64,000 bases of DNA from Pohlia nutans (lineage: Eukaryota; Streptophyta; Bryopsida; Bryales; Mniaceae), in contig CM040102.1 of the NCBI GenBank assembly GCA_022496805.1, forward strand, positions 17,825,955 through 17,889,954, written 5' to 3'. A program made the translations under genes and the position numbers. The notes beneath the pieces are model-generated. The model ran no database searches. It was not told where the DNA came from and saw nothing but the letters and a program-made list of their open reading frames with translations. Within the stretch, counting starts at the first letter, position 1, and every line of letters begins with the position of its first letter. Positions 33,969 through 45,000 of the stretch are shown here, in pieces.

Positions 33969-35061
33969 TCACGTAGATATATTCTATTAAGCAATTAAAA
34001 TGACCTCACTCATAATCTTATTAGCACTTAGAACTTAATACGATTATCACATTCACCAAATGGATGTTATAACAGCCTTTTAAATGTCGTATTGCTTAAA
34101 GATTTACATCTCGCAACATCATTGATAAATCATATTAATAACTATTAAAATCTCTACAACTTAAAGCAAACTCTCAACTTTATTACAAATTCTTCAACGA
34201 TTATTTCATTAACTTAAACACTTTTTAAATGCAAATCAAATCCCAATGTTTGTATTAAATGTTTACATAATTATTTATTATCGTTTAATTTCTACATCGA
34301 TAATATGATAATAATCTTCAACAAACATCACAAACGATAAATGACAATTTATTAAAATTAAAATTGTCATTGCAAAAAATACCAACGAATAATAATACTA
34401 CTTGAACTACATATTAAATGTAAATATTGTATGTAAATTGAACTCTATATTGTATGTAAATTAAGAAAAAAATATGAAAAATACTTTTGATTTTTTTATG
34501 AAAACATGTGATTGTTTAGAAATCAAATAATTAATTTACATCAATATCATTATTTATTACATAAAAACGAGTTGTACAATAAAATTAGATATATAGTTTT
34601 TAATCAAATTAAGCTTAAGCTATTGGTGTTTTCATAATTTATTACAATTTTAAATATAACTTTTGAAATAAAATTTTATTTATTTAAATCTAATATCATT
34701 ACTTTGTACAATTTTCAAGTTATTAATGCAAGTAGTTAAAACAAATTGAATTGAAATTACAATATTAGTTGTCTATAAACAATATGCAACTAGATTTTTT
34801 TTCATTTATAATTTTTTTATATAATATGAATTGAAAATAACATACAATAGTAATCAGTTGTGAAATAAAAGTCCTTACATTTTTACAATGATTTTTTTAT
34901 ACAATTCACCATCATTAATTTGAAGTTGTACCTGTTTTTAATATACATTCTTACTGAATATATTATGTTTATCATACTATTATAAAAATTGGGATTTTGA
35001 GATATTGTTTATAATTCAAAATCAATCTTGGAATTTTTTCATAAAAATATATATTTTACAT
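33969..35061. other. Very AT-rich DNA, nothing recognised
   Basis: No gene, RNA or repeat edge. Confidence 0.45.
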
Positions 35062-35064
35062 TAT

Positions 35065-35067
<3 letters not shown>

Positions 35068-35116
<49 letters not shown>

Positions 35117-35183
35117 TATATATATATATATATAGATATATATATATATATATATATAGATATATATATATATATATATATAT

Positions 35184-35220
<37 letters not shown>
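35068..35220. repeat. (TA)n microsatellite with TAGA interruptions
   Basis: About 150 bp of TA repeats broken by several TAGA units. Open frames on the minus strand are artefacts. Confidence 0.95.
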
Positions 35221-35221
<1 letters not shown>

Positions 35222-36480
35222 TGGTAATTTTTAACAAAATAGAACACACTCTTTGGTTTCTTAATATTAGATCACAATAAATGTTTCAATAAAAGTGGAC
35301 CATTCATAAATTTCTACAATAATTGTATTAACTTATTTTGATTCTTGGATGAGTAAATTATGATTTAAAAAATAAATAAACGCATTTTATATAAAAATTT
35401 ATAGAATTAAAAACAATATATTTAATACAAGTATTTTTAAATGAAGTTATACAAATTCATCATTAATAATTGAAATGTGATTTTAGTATAGGACCTAATT
35501 TTATAATGTCACAAGACTATGTTTATAAGATCTTAAATCTGTAGATAGAAAAAAACTCATCAAAAAATAATAAAAAATGTATTGGTACATACTATTATTA
35601 TATACTTTAAAAAATAAGAATAAATATTTCTATTGAGTTTTTTATATAACGATTTTATTTTAAAATAAAACCATTTATTATGTGTATTACAATTTTTTAA
35701 ATTGATAACCCTTTACATATTAAATTTCGCACTTAGGTTCTTGTAATGGAAAGAAAATTACTCAACTGATGATTTAGTTTTTTTATTCCTTCATTTATTT
35801 TTCTTTAACGATAAAGACTATAAAAGGAGCTTAAATAAAGGTATCGATAAAGATATCAAAAGATAATATAATAATAAAGAATGATATGAGTGTTGTAAGT
35901 GTGAAATTCCTAGCAAATTAATGATGCCTTGAATGCACAAGTATTAAAGTAGAAAATAGTCCGCAGTTGTATCGTTTTAATAAACCTCACCATTTGTATA
36001 ATTGATTCAAGATCAAAACAAGTAGCTACTAGGAGCAAGACATAGTCTTTCATCCACATCGAACAATGTCAAATGAATTATCATCACTGATTCACCGCTT
36101 CAAGCAATAGTTTTTCAATAACTTGTAATAGCAACAGGAGTAACAACTACACACCAATTTGTTGCCCCACTTCTTTAAACAATTTTCACTCTTGCAAGAA
36201 ACTGGGAAATAACGTTGAGGTCGGATCTTATTAGCAGGATAAATGGTAATAATGGGTATGATCTATCCATACTCATTGAATTCCTGGTTAAATCAATTAT
36301 ACTCGTTACAACTTTAAGCTTTTATTGAAAACCGTCAAATTTTCTCGCTCTCAAGCGCTATGTTTATATTATTATGTTCTGTTTTATTTGATTTTTTTCA
36401 AATAATTAAAGAATTTATTATATAATATCCAAATTAAAAAAAAACAAAAAAAAAAACAAAAATATACATTATACAAAATT
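35221..36480. other. Very AT-rich DNA, nothing recognised
   Basis: No supported features. The block returns to mixed composition at about 36000, shortly before the gypsy relic. Confidence 0.45.
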
Positions 36481-36899
36481 TTACATAGTGCATAAATGAG
36501 GGTTAACAATCTCTAACCTCCCCCCTAGAATCTAATGTCTGATTTGTCCCCAAAGTCAGTATGGTAAAATTTTAACCAATTGCCATTATAGCGGGTTAGG
36601 TGGGTCTTGCACTCAAAATCTTGTAATTCAAAAGAACTGTTAGAATAACTATGTAAAATCTTATAGGATCCAAACCATCGCATACGAAATTTACTAGGAA
36701 ATTTTTAAAACCGACTGTCATAAAGCAAGACTAAATCATTAACTTTCAAAAAAATTGGTTTTTTAATTACTATCATAAAAAGTTTTAAAACGAGTTTGAA
36801 TAACAACAATATTCAAATATATTTGGGCAAGTACTTTGTGTAATTGTTCAAGTATATTTGAAGGATATGCAAGGGATTATGTGTCATTTTATTGATGAT

Positions 36900-37344
36900 T
36901 ATAGGCTATTCGTAACGAACGAATTTCCAATTCAATGTATAAAATGAGGTCTTGGTCATAGAATAGTTGAAATGGAGTACTCTTAGTAGTGACTTTACAA
37001 GCAATGCGATAAGCCCATAGAGCGTCCAAGAGACGTTCATCCTACTCGGTATTAGCACCTTGTACAATCTTAATAATGATTTTACATAAAATGCAGTTGA
37101 TTTTTTCGGTTTGACCATTAGCCCTAGGGTGATAAGGTGTGGACTTTCAATGTTTTATAGAATATTTGTTGGTGAGATTGGCAATTGTAGAATTAACAAA
37201 ATGGGTGCTACAATCACTTACCAATTTTTTAAGACATCTAAAACGGGTAATTATATTCCCATATAAAAAATTTGCGACAGTTTTAACATCGTCTGTACAA
37301 GTGGCTTGTCCCTCAGCCCACTTAGTAATATACTTCATTGCGAT

Positions 37345-37424
<80 letters not shown>

Positions 37425-37733
37425 CTTTTGACCATTATGACTAAGGGGTTTAATGGGATCGACAAAGTCAATATTTCATTTCTCAAAAGATGTTTATACT
37501 AAAATACTTAAGGGTTAAGGGCATAGCAGAAGAAAGAGTGGGTTTTCCACCATTTCACAAAGATCACACCTTTTGGCGTGCTTAATGACATCACAAAATA
37601 AAATGGGACACCAATAACCGGAATGTAAAGCTTTCTGAGCAGTGATAAATTTGGTGAAATGACCACCACATTCATCAATGTGATTGTTTTGTAAAATCAA
37701 AGGCATTTCACTTGAATAGATACATCGGTGCAA
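36900..37733 (-). pseudogene. Gypsy integrase, split by a TA microsatellite
   Basis: The zinc-finger part lies at 37515-37733 (H-x-D-E-C-G-G-H-F, then C-x-x-C in RCDLCE). The core follows with WKIDFVDPI upstream of the microsatellite, and YITKWAEG, an SDCSTHFVN motif and NLTNKYSIKH downstream. The first core Asp is probably that of DFVDP and the second that of SDCSTHF. The distal Glu region lies in broken sequence. Confidence 0.8.
37347..37422. repeat. (TA)n microsatellite inside gypsy integrase coding sequence
   Basis: About 38 TA units lie exactly where relatives have a Tyr-Ile pair (R-Y-I-L-x-A). The coding sequence on both sides is integrase, so the repeat expanded from a TATATA-type codon run within the fossil. 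Confidence 0.85.
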
Positions 37734-37753
37734 GATTTCATCTTCGCCTTTTT

Positions 37754-38676
37754 TTAAAGGACGTCACCGATTATAGTAATTGAACTTGCTCTATACATAA
37801 GGCATCGCTTTTGTTTTTTATTATTATTTAAATGAAATTGATTAGTAGACAAATAATGAATAATGTCTGCATATTCTTTGGATATAATGTCAACTTGAAA
37901 TAAGTTGGCATTAGGAAGATTATCATCAAGGGATTCATGCCCTAATTCTTCACTCAACCGAGAAAAATGATGAGAATTTGCATGACTCTTCCAAGGTTTA
38001 AGTTGAATTGTGAAATTAAACTTTTGAAGTAAAAGAACCCGTTTGGCCATACGTCCGCTCAATTGGGGATTATTTATCATATACTTTTGGTCATCATGAT
38101 CTATGTGAAAAGTAAATTTATACCCAAATTAATAATGTCTAAATTTATGAACGGAATATATCATTCCCAAATTCTCTCGTTCTGTAAGAGTATAATTTTT
38201 CTCAGCAGCAACTAATTGCCGGCAAGCCAATCATGCCTATTCTCATATTTTTGACTTAGAACACTCCCGAGGGCTACATTTGAAGCATCTGCATATACTT
38301 TAAAATCTTTATCTCAATTTGGAGGATTTAAAATTGGGGCGATAGTTGATTTCTGTTTTAATCGTTCAAAGGCTTGTGTACAAGCCGATGTCCATATGGG
38401 AGGTTCATTAGTTTTTTTTGTTAATTCAGTTAAAAGAATTGCAATAACAACATATCTATATATATAACAACGATTATACCATGTATGTCTCAAAAAACCT
38501 TGGACTTTCGAGATAGTATTAGATTGAGGTAAACTAAGAATAACAACAATCTTATCGAAATCAATTGCTATTCCTTGAGCAGAGAGAATATGGTCGACTA
38601 CTTGTCTAAATGGGACGTGAAATTAGGATTTAACTGTGTTGATCGAAATTTCATATTTCAAACATCGATCAAAACA
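37754..38676 (-). pseudogene. Gypsy RNase H region and linker, decayed
   Basis: 37754-38080 encodes the end of the RNase H/linker block (PQLSGRMAKRVLLLQKFNFTIQ, KSHANSHHFSRL, NLFQVDII). The part towards 38676 has the expected similarity only in fragments and several stops. Confidence 0.75.
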
Positions 38677-38677
38677 T

Positions 38678-39253
38678 TCAGCTAATATGATCCTGATCTT
38701 GTTGACTACTAAAAATACATAAATCATTTAGAAAGACTTCCATAAATTTACGAAGTAAATCTTGAAATACGAAAATCATCAAACGCCGAAAAGTGGCCGG
38801 TGCAGTACATAGGCCTAAAGTTATTACGTTAGAAGAAAAAATACACCAATCAGCAGTAAATGCAGTTAGAAGATTATATGGTTCTGCAATTTTAACTTGA
38901 TAATATTCGGAAAATCCATCTAGAAAAGAGTAGCATTCATATCTTGCTACACTATTCAGAAGAGTATCAATAAAAAGTAAAGGAGAATAATTCTTTTTAG
39001 TTACGCTATTTAATTTTTGGGAATCCTGACAAATTCTAACTTTTCCTGTCTTTTGGGGTACTATAACTATAGGAGATACCCATTCACTATGGGTTACAAA
39101 GAATATAAATCCAGAAGAAATTAATTTATCAATTTCTTTCTTAACCATTAAAGAATATTTAGGGTTTGTGTGATTTAGACGTTTCCTTATTGGCTTTGCA
39201 TTATCTTTTAAAATTATTCGATGCTCACATATCTTGGCCGGTACACCTCTCAA
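38678..39253 (-). pseudogene. Gypsy reverse transcriptase, catalytic Asp changed to Asn
   Basis: A 191-codon open stretch with RT motifs in order: the N-terminal HRI.LKDNAKPIRKR, IVIVPQKTGKVRICQDSQKLN, the palm SFLDGFSEYYQV, and FRRLM. The catalytic motif, normally F-L-D-D, reads F-L-N-D with the Asn codon at 38725-38727. Relatives also have D-Y-R in the KVRICQDSQKLN motif, where Ser-Gln stands here. Non-functional. Confidence 0.85.
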
Positions 39254-39265
39254 ATCTAAACAAGT

Positions 39266-40253
39266 TCATGCAAACACGCTTTTGTACCATTCAAAAAAGT
39301 GAAACCAATGTTTTGACTCTTTGGTAGTCATGTTTGAGTAAACTCGTATATTTTGAGAATGTTGTTCCGTGCCTAAATTCGTGTCTTTCAAAGGATGTGT
39401 AAAAATTCCTTTATACAAAGGTGTGTGGTCATCATTCATTAAATTATCCTCTAATTCTTGGGACTCAGAACCAGTCTCAGGTTCTAAGTCAAATTCAACG
39501 CCAGGTTCTATGTTTATATTAAAAACCCTTGAGTTTTCCCAAACTAAAATAATATCATCTGAATCTTCAACGTCAACCAGGGGTGTAAAATACTTCCCAA
39601 GTCCTACGCATTTAAAAGAGGGAAGACTGTCTTTAATCACGTGTTTAATAATCTCATCCCTATCACTCTCATAGTTTAACCCATAAGAATTTTGGGATAT
39701 GACATTAGACTCCTCCTTTTGGGTTTCTCCACGATAGATAGAAGGACACATGTGTAGGACAATTTTATTCTTACCCTTTCTAATTGTAAGGGTACCTTTT
39801 CTCCAATTTTCATTAGCTTTAGCTAAATATAACCAAGCTCGTCCAAAAAAAGAAAAGAATAGGATGATATAGATTATGAATTTTTAAGACAATATAGTCT
39901 ACTTTATATTCTATCCCTCCTACAATAGTATGTATTTGAGAGAGTAGTCCCAGAGGTTTTACTCTATTCTGGTCTGCCATTCTTAATATAATGGGAATAA
40001 AGGTCATATTAGTTAATCTCAATTCCTCTGTAGTGTCATAATTCATATTATTAACACTAGAACCACTGTCGATTTGAACTTCATAAATTAGAGATTCATC
40101 GATCATCACCTCAATGGTGGCTGCGTCGGGATCTAAAGAAATGTCGTTTACGTCAACAGCCCGTTCACGTTTTCGTATAAGTGAAAAACTCAATTCGCCT
40201 GTACACTTAGGTGCAATTGCTAAAAGTTGGCGTAAAGTAATTTGAGGCTGCAT
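39266..40253 (-). pseudogene. Gypsy protease and spacer region
   Basis: The protease part at about 39819-40253 has the active-site motif D-S-G-S-S-V-N (relatives D-T/S-G-S-S), then IILRMADQNRVKPLG and GGIEYKVDYIVLKI. The part at 39266-39751 is the acidic spacer leading into RT. Gag should lie above 40254 but is missing. Confidence 0.8.
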
Positions 40254-40268
40254 GTTATCTAAATTATT

Positions 40269-40674
40269 TGAAGTATATCAAGTTGGTAACCAAGCCAAAA
40301 TTGAATCGATTGTAATTCAAAAGTGGCCTTGCAAGATGAGGTCATAGATTTAAGAAACACAAAAATTTATAAAATTCACCATACTGAAAAGTCTCTCATT
40401 TCAAATCCATTCCAACAAAATTTACTCAAAACTATAATTTTTTTTGTTTATAATCAAATTTAGAAGGAATTTTTAATATTGAATTTCAAATTTTATAAAA
40501 AAATATTGGTGATAGTATTGGTGAATTGAACTGTACGGATAGCGGGACGGATAGGATCTAAAATTAAAAATCTAGAACTTTCATTTGCATGACAATTCCA
40601 AACTATTCTTCTAAATAGTACTTTATGATGATTTTTCTCAAATCGTCAATTCTATGGACTACCCTAGGGGTTAA
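40269..40674 (+). mobile_element. TTAA family, subfamily B, 3' part
   Basis: Aligns with the right two-thirds of 8877-9461 (TTCAAAAGTGGCCTTGCAA, GAGGTCATAGATTTAA) and ends GGACTACCCTAGGGG-TTAA. The left third is missing at the boundary with the gypsy relic and was not found on its other side. Confidence 0.75.
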
Positions 40675-40826
40675 TGTCCTAACTATAAATTTATTTGGTG
40701 GAGATGAAACTTTCTCATAGCATACCCATAATAGAGTAGTGCAATGAAAAATCCTTTTGAAAACTGAATCAAAAGAGAATCTTCATTTAGATCCACTTTT
40801 TGAAATAATGAAGGAATACCATTTGT

Positions 40827-41297
40827 GGGGCGGATTACACTATGGACCACGGAGATTGACCACGGTCCTCTAAAATCTGTGATAGGCCAAGAAAGTCGTC
40901 CCTGTCCGACTTCGCTTTACACTACCTTGGAAAAAGGAGATTGACCGCAAAGTTTGAGGTTACCTAAATATGCTATTTTCTGCCGAGTGAATAATGTTTT
41001 ATGGTCCGACGGGTTTTCCATCGAGTCGAGGCAAATAGGTCGACTCGACGGAAATCAAGGGGACCGTCGGGCAAAAAATCAGTGATTGGCCGAAATTCAA
41101 TTATTTTACTGATTTTACTAAAAAAAATTCAGCCCAAAGTCATCCCGGTCCAAATCCACTTTACACTATGAAAAGTGACCAAGACATTTAAAAAATAGTT
41201 GATTTTTCATGGTCACGGCTCTAGACCAAGAGCCGTGACCATGAAATGATTTTGATTCTCTTGGTCAATCTTCATGATCCGTAGTGTAAACTGCCCA
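40827..41297. mobile_element. Tourist-like (PIF/Harbinger) MITE, palindromic interior
   Basis: Terminal inverted repeats: GGGGCGGATTACACTATGG at the left, and the inverse of the right end reads TGGGCAGTTTACACTACGG. The interior carries a perfect hairpin around 41205-41246 built from CATGGTCACGGCTCT and its complement, and a second around TCGAGTCGA. It is related to the MITE at 50618-51132. Flanking triplets TGT and TAT do not match exactly. Confidence 0.75.
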
Positions 41298-41410
41298 TAT
41301 ATTCCAAGAGTTCTAGTACTACCGTGTCATTGCCACGGGAACTTAGTTTTTAATTGTAATTAGAGTGTGACCCCATTACAAAATGGTGTTGACTCCCATT
41401 GCTAGCTAGG

Positions 41411-41498
41411 ATGTTGTATCGGGAACCTCCCCTGTAAAATCTCGTGTAGAATGTAGCCAGCGGGTACATTTGCCGAGGTGAGGTTCCCGATACTACAT
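41411..41498. mobile_element. Small MITE-like inverted repeat
   Basis: The left arm ATGTTGTATCGGGAACCTC pairs with the right arm at 18 of 19 positions, enclosing 50 bp. Possibly a tiny MITE; no clear target duplication. Confidence 0.6.
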
Positions 41499-41525
41499 GT
41501 GTCCCCCCATTGCTCTACAACGCTA

Positions 41526-41831
41526 CAGTGATCTCAGAACCACTTTATGACATTTAGCGCAGGATGCTACCTCCTACATAAGTGGTAGATACTTTTGCTA
41601 CGTTGTGAATGTACTACTCACATTACCTCTATAATATCCGGCAATACCCTTAATATACTAAGGTGATACCATGATGATATCCGCGGATATCACCTTATGA
41701 AGTTGCTACATATTTATAACATGAAGAGCATTCTCGCTACATTTCAAAATTAATTTTTTTTCTTTGTGTGTTCAGCAGCCCCATTTTTTGGGTAGAAATC
41801 CAACTAATTTTAGCCAGTTTTGAGATCACTG
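41526..41831 (+). mobile_element. hAT-type MITE upstream of the HslV gene
   Basis: 306 bp with terminal repeats CAGTGATCTCA and TGAGATCACTG. The flanking 8-mers CAACGCTA (41518-41525) and CTACGCTA (41832-41839) differ at one base, fitting an aged 8-bp hAT duplication. It is the inverted relative of 42903-43212 and contains the palindrome GATATCCGCGGATATC. It lies 170 bp before the HslV start codon. Confidence 0.85.
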
Positions 41832-42002
41832 CTACGCTATGTGAAATTCCCTTGGGAATAATAATGCCCTAATTTATTTATTTGGTGTAGATGCTCTAAT
41901 GGAAATAATTTGTACAGGGAGCTTCATCACGTTGTTTCCGACCCTTGCACCAGCTTGCAGTTCTTCAACACTTGCACCAGCTTCTTCGCCACTGTGGGCA
42001 TC

Positions 42003-45000
42003 ATGGCCGCTCGTCATCTCCTCTCGCTTGCCAGTACGACTCTGTTTCCTCACCGGGGCGTCGATGTTCGTTTCTGTTTGCAATTGCCCTCGTGGGATTT
42101 TTCCGAGACGCGTCACTCAGAAATCACATTGCATTGTCTGTGGATTAGGTTTGGGATGCTTTCGACGACGATTACCGGGAACGGTTTCGTCGCGTTGCAT
42201 TCGGTTTTTATCCTTTTTTCGGTGTTCTGATGTTACGAACTTGCAGGATATGGAAGGGGACGGAGAATGCAAGGTTTGGATGGAAGCTCAATGCAGAATT
42301 GGAGTTATGGTTCGAATTTCTTAGCGCTGAATCAGAGGTCTGTTCTCTTGTTGTGGATATGTGAATCAATGGCATTGGGTTGATAGGGAATTTTCGAATT
42401 TATTGCTTTTAGGTTTTTAGGTCATCGTCGAGGTCGATGATCAATATGTTGCATGACTTTTGTCCATAAATTAGGGCTGAGCTTGCAACCTTCGTGGATA
42501 GTCCCTCAATTTCAGTAGTGATGCTCCAAGTAATTGAAGTAAAAATGGTACTTAAATAGACTAATTTAAGTACCATTTTTGTGTTTTTTTAAAGATCAAA
42601 ATATTAAAAAAGCACTAGACAGACACAAAAAATATTGAAAGGACACTAATACAATATTAACCCTTCAACTTATTGAAGCACCACTGAAACAATTAATAAT
42701 CAGTTGGGGAGGGTCTTCTTGTCAATTATGTTATTCGAGCGGTTCACACTGACCTATCTATTATACAATACAGGACGCTTTGTCTCACTCGACCGTTCCG
42801 CGCCGGAATCCGTTGAGGAGACAACCCAAGCTCAAAAACAAGTGATTGTTAATGTGCTCAACGGCACGGGTCCCACTAGTTTTATACACTACGGGTTGGG
42901 AGCAGTGATCTCAAAACTGGCTAAATTAGCTGGATTTCTACCAAAACAATGGGGCTGCTAAACATACAAAGAAAGAAAATGATTTTTTTTTTGAAACGTA
43001 GCGAGAATGCTCATCATGATATAAATATGTAGCAACTTCATGAGGTGATATTCGCGGATATCATCATGGTATCACCTTAATATATCAAGGGTATTGCCGG
43101 GTATTATAGAGGTATCGTGAGTATTGTATGCACTGGGTAGCAAAAGTAGATATCATCTATGTGGGAGGTCGCATAATGTTCTAAACGTCATAAAGTGGTT
43201 CTGGGATCACTGGTTGGGAGTACTTAAATTTATGCTCCAGCTTATCAACTGTTTCTGAAAATTTGATATGATCACCTCCAGCTTGAGGCATATGCATACG
43301 GAAAACAGAGGCATGCTTGGCACCACCGTATTGTGTGTACGAAAGGGTGATAAGGTCATTATAATTGGAGATGGGCAAGTCACCTTGGGCAACGAAATTA
43401 TCAAGCCAAATGTCCGAAAAGTCCGCAGGCTTGGTGCCAACGTTATCGGAGGATTTGCAGGTCAGTTGATGTTATGCTGAAATTGTGTGGTATGATTGGA
43501 ACTTCTCTACATAAGTAGTGATGCTAATTTTTTGGGTGTGTTTTGAGAGAATGGAACACGAAGATTACGACATGCTAGGATATTTTTCTGCGAAGTTTAG
43601 TGTCAGTTCACAGAGCCCTCTGTCGCAGCTTTGACTAGCAATGCAGTTTTTTATAGGGCATGAACTAGTACTTGAGGATCTCTTTTGCTTGGACTGGTGA
43701 TTGCTAACGATGACAGGGGTTTTTTTTTGTAGGCGGTACTGCTGATTCATTTACTTTGTTTGAGAGACTGGAGTCTAAGCTTGAAGAACACTCTGGTATC
43801 TATCTTGCAAAACTTTTAGTCTTACACGTTCATGTCACCCTCACTTTTTGACAAATAGACAGAAACTGAGTACACTAGATCTATGTTATGCTCTTTCCAT
43901 TGAAGACCTTTTTTCTTACGTGTTACGAGTTCATAAGGTCAGGGAGAAGTTTGACATTGGCATGTCCATCCATCCAGTATGTTATGCTATATAGCTTGTT
44001 CATTTTATGGCTGAATAATATTACGCTGGTGTTGGTTGCAGGCCAGGTATGAGGAGTGCAATGGACATGATCGTTGCTATCATCATGTTTCTTATGTCAT
44101 GTTGTTTGCTGTTCCTAAATCCGTTAGGCCTGCATTTGTTGCTCTTGATGTGCCAGTGGAGTAGCCAGGGGATGGGGAAACTGGCACGTTGATTTCTTTG
44201 ACCTGGGGGATCTGATGGCAGCTGACGAGAGCTGCAGTGGAGCTCGCCAAAGCTTGGCGTACGGATAAGTTTCTCAGGCGTCTTGATGTATGTCTCTTTT
44301 TTATCTACGCTCCTTGGTCTTTTCTTTGGATGTTATGTTGCGTCTTGCACACTGCTGTAGCTTTTGGTGGAAGTGCGAGGCTGCTAAATATGCCTTGAGA
44401 GTGGGTTTGGGTGCAGGCTGTTATGATCGTTTCAGATGCTGAAATCTCATTGACAATTACTGGGAATGGAGATGTTCTAGAGCCCTATGATGGTGTCATA
44501 GGTATGAAGATGCTCTACTTGTTCCGCATGCAATCTTCTGCGGTGTTTACTACTCCCTCCGTCCCAAAGTTATTGTCCAACTTGTTTGCTTGGTATTTCT
44601 TTGAGCCAATTTCATTGATCATATTGTAAGAAACATGATTAAAAAAGGTTCCAAATTATGTCACTAGAATGATTAAAGAACATTGCATGTGTTCATTGCA
44701 ACCTAAATAAAATTAGCCACAAGGAAGTATTTTTTTGACCTACTTAAAGAAGCACTTTCAAACATGGCAATAACTTTGGGACGGAGGGAGTATTGCATTG
44801 CAATCTACTACATCCCGTTAAATTGAGTTGTACTCCCAATCTTCTTGTTTCTTGGTCATATCAAAGTAGTCATATTGAGTGTATGTGTTAACCCTTCCCC
44901 TTGGCTTATTCCAGGTATTGGGTCCGGAGGTTCATATGCCTCAGCAGCTGCAAGGGCTCTTATCGACTTGCCTGACTGGGATGCTGAAGCGATTGGTGAG

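Larger units (their letters stand above)
36500..40253 (-). mobile_element. Ty3/gypsy LTR-retrotransposon relic (pol only)
   Basis: Read on the minus strand the order is protease, reverse transcriptase, RNase H remnant, integrase, which is the gypsy order. Gag and LTRs were not found. The relic stops abruptly at about 40254, next to a truncated TTAA-family copy. Many stops and frameshifts make it a fossil. The 3' limit near 36500 is approximate. Confidence 0.85.
42149..43281 (+). other. HslV intron 1 with a hairpin and a hAT MITE
   Basis: Donor TTAG|GTTTGG and acceptor CCTCCAG, phase 2. The donor is a weak match, so exact borders need transcript support. It houses a perfect hairpin at 42541-42580 and the MITE at 42903-43212, 60 bp before exon 2. 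Confidence 0.7.

Noticed and set aside
35056..35249. Tyr/Ile-rich open frames
   Set aside because: They are translations of a (TA)n microsatellite. The same holds for 9785-10000 and 37347-37422.
41526..43212. The 300-bp inverted arms read as termini of one large transposon that captured HslV exon 1
   Set aside because: Each arm has its own terminal repeats and its own, different 8-bp target duplication, so they are two independent MITE insertions.
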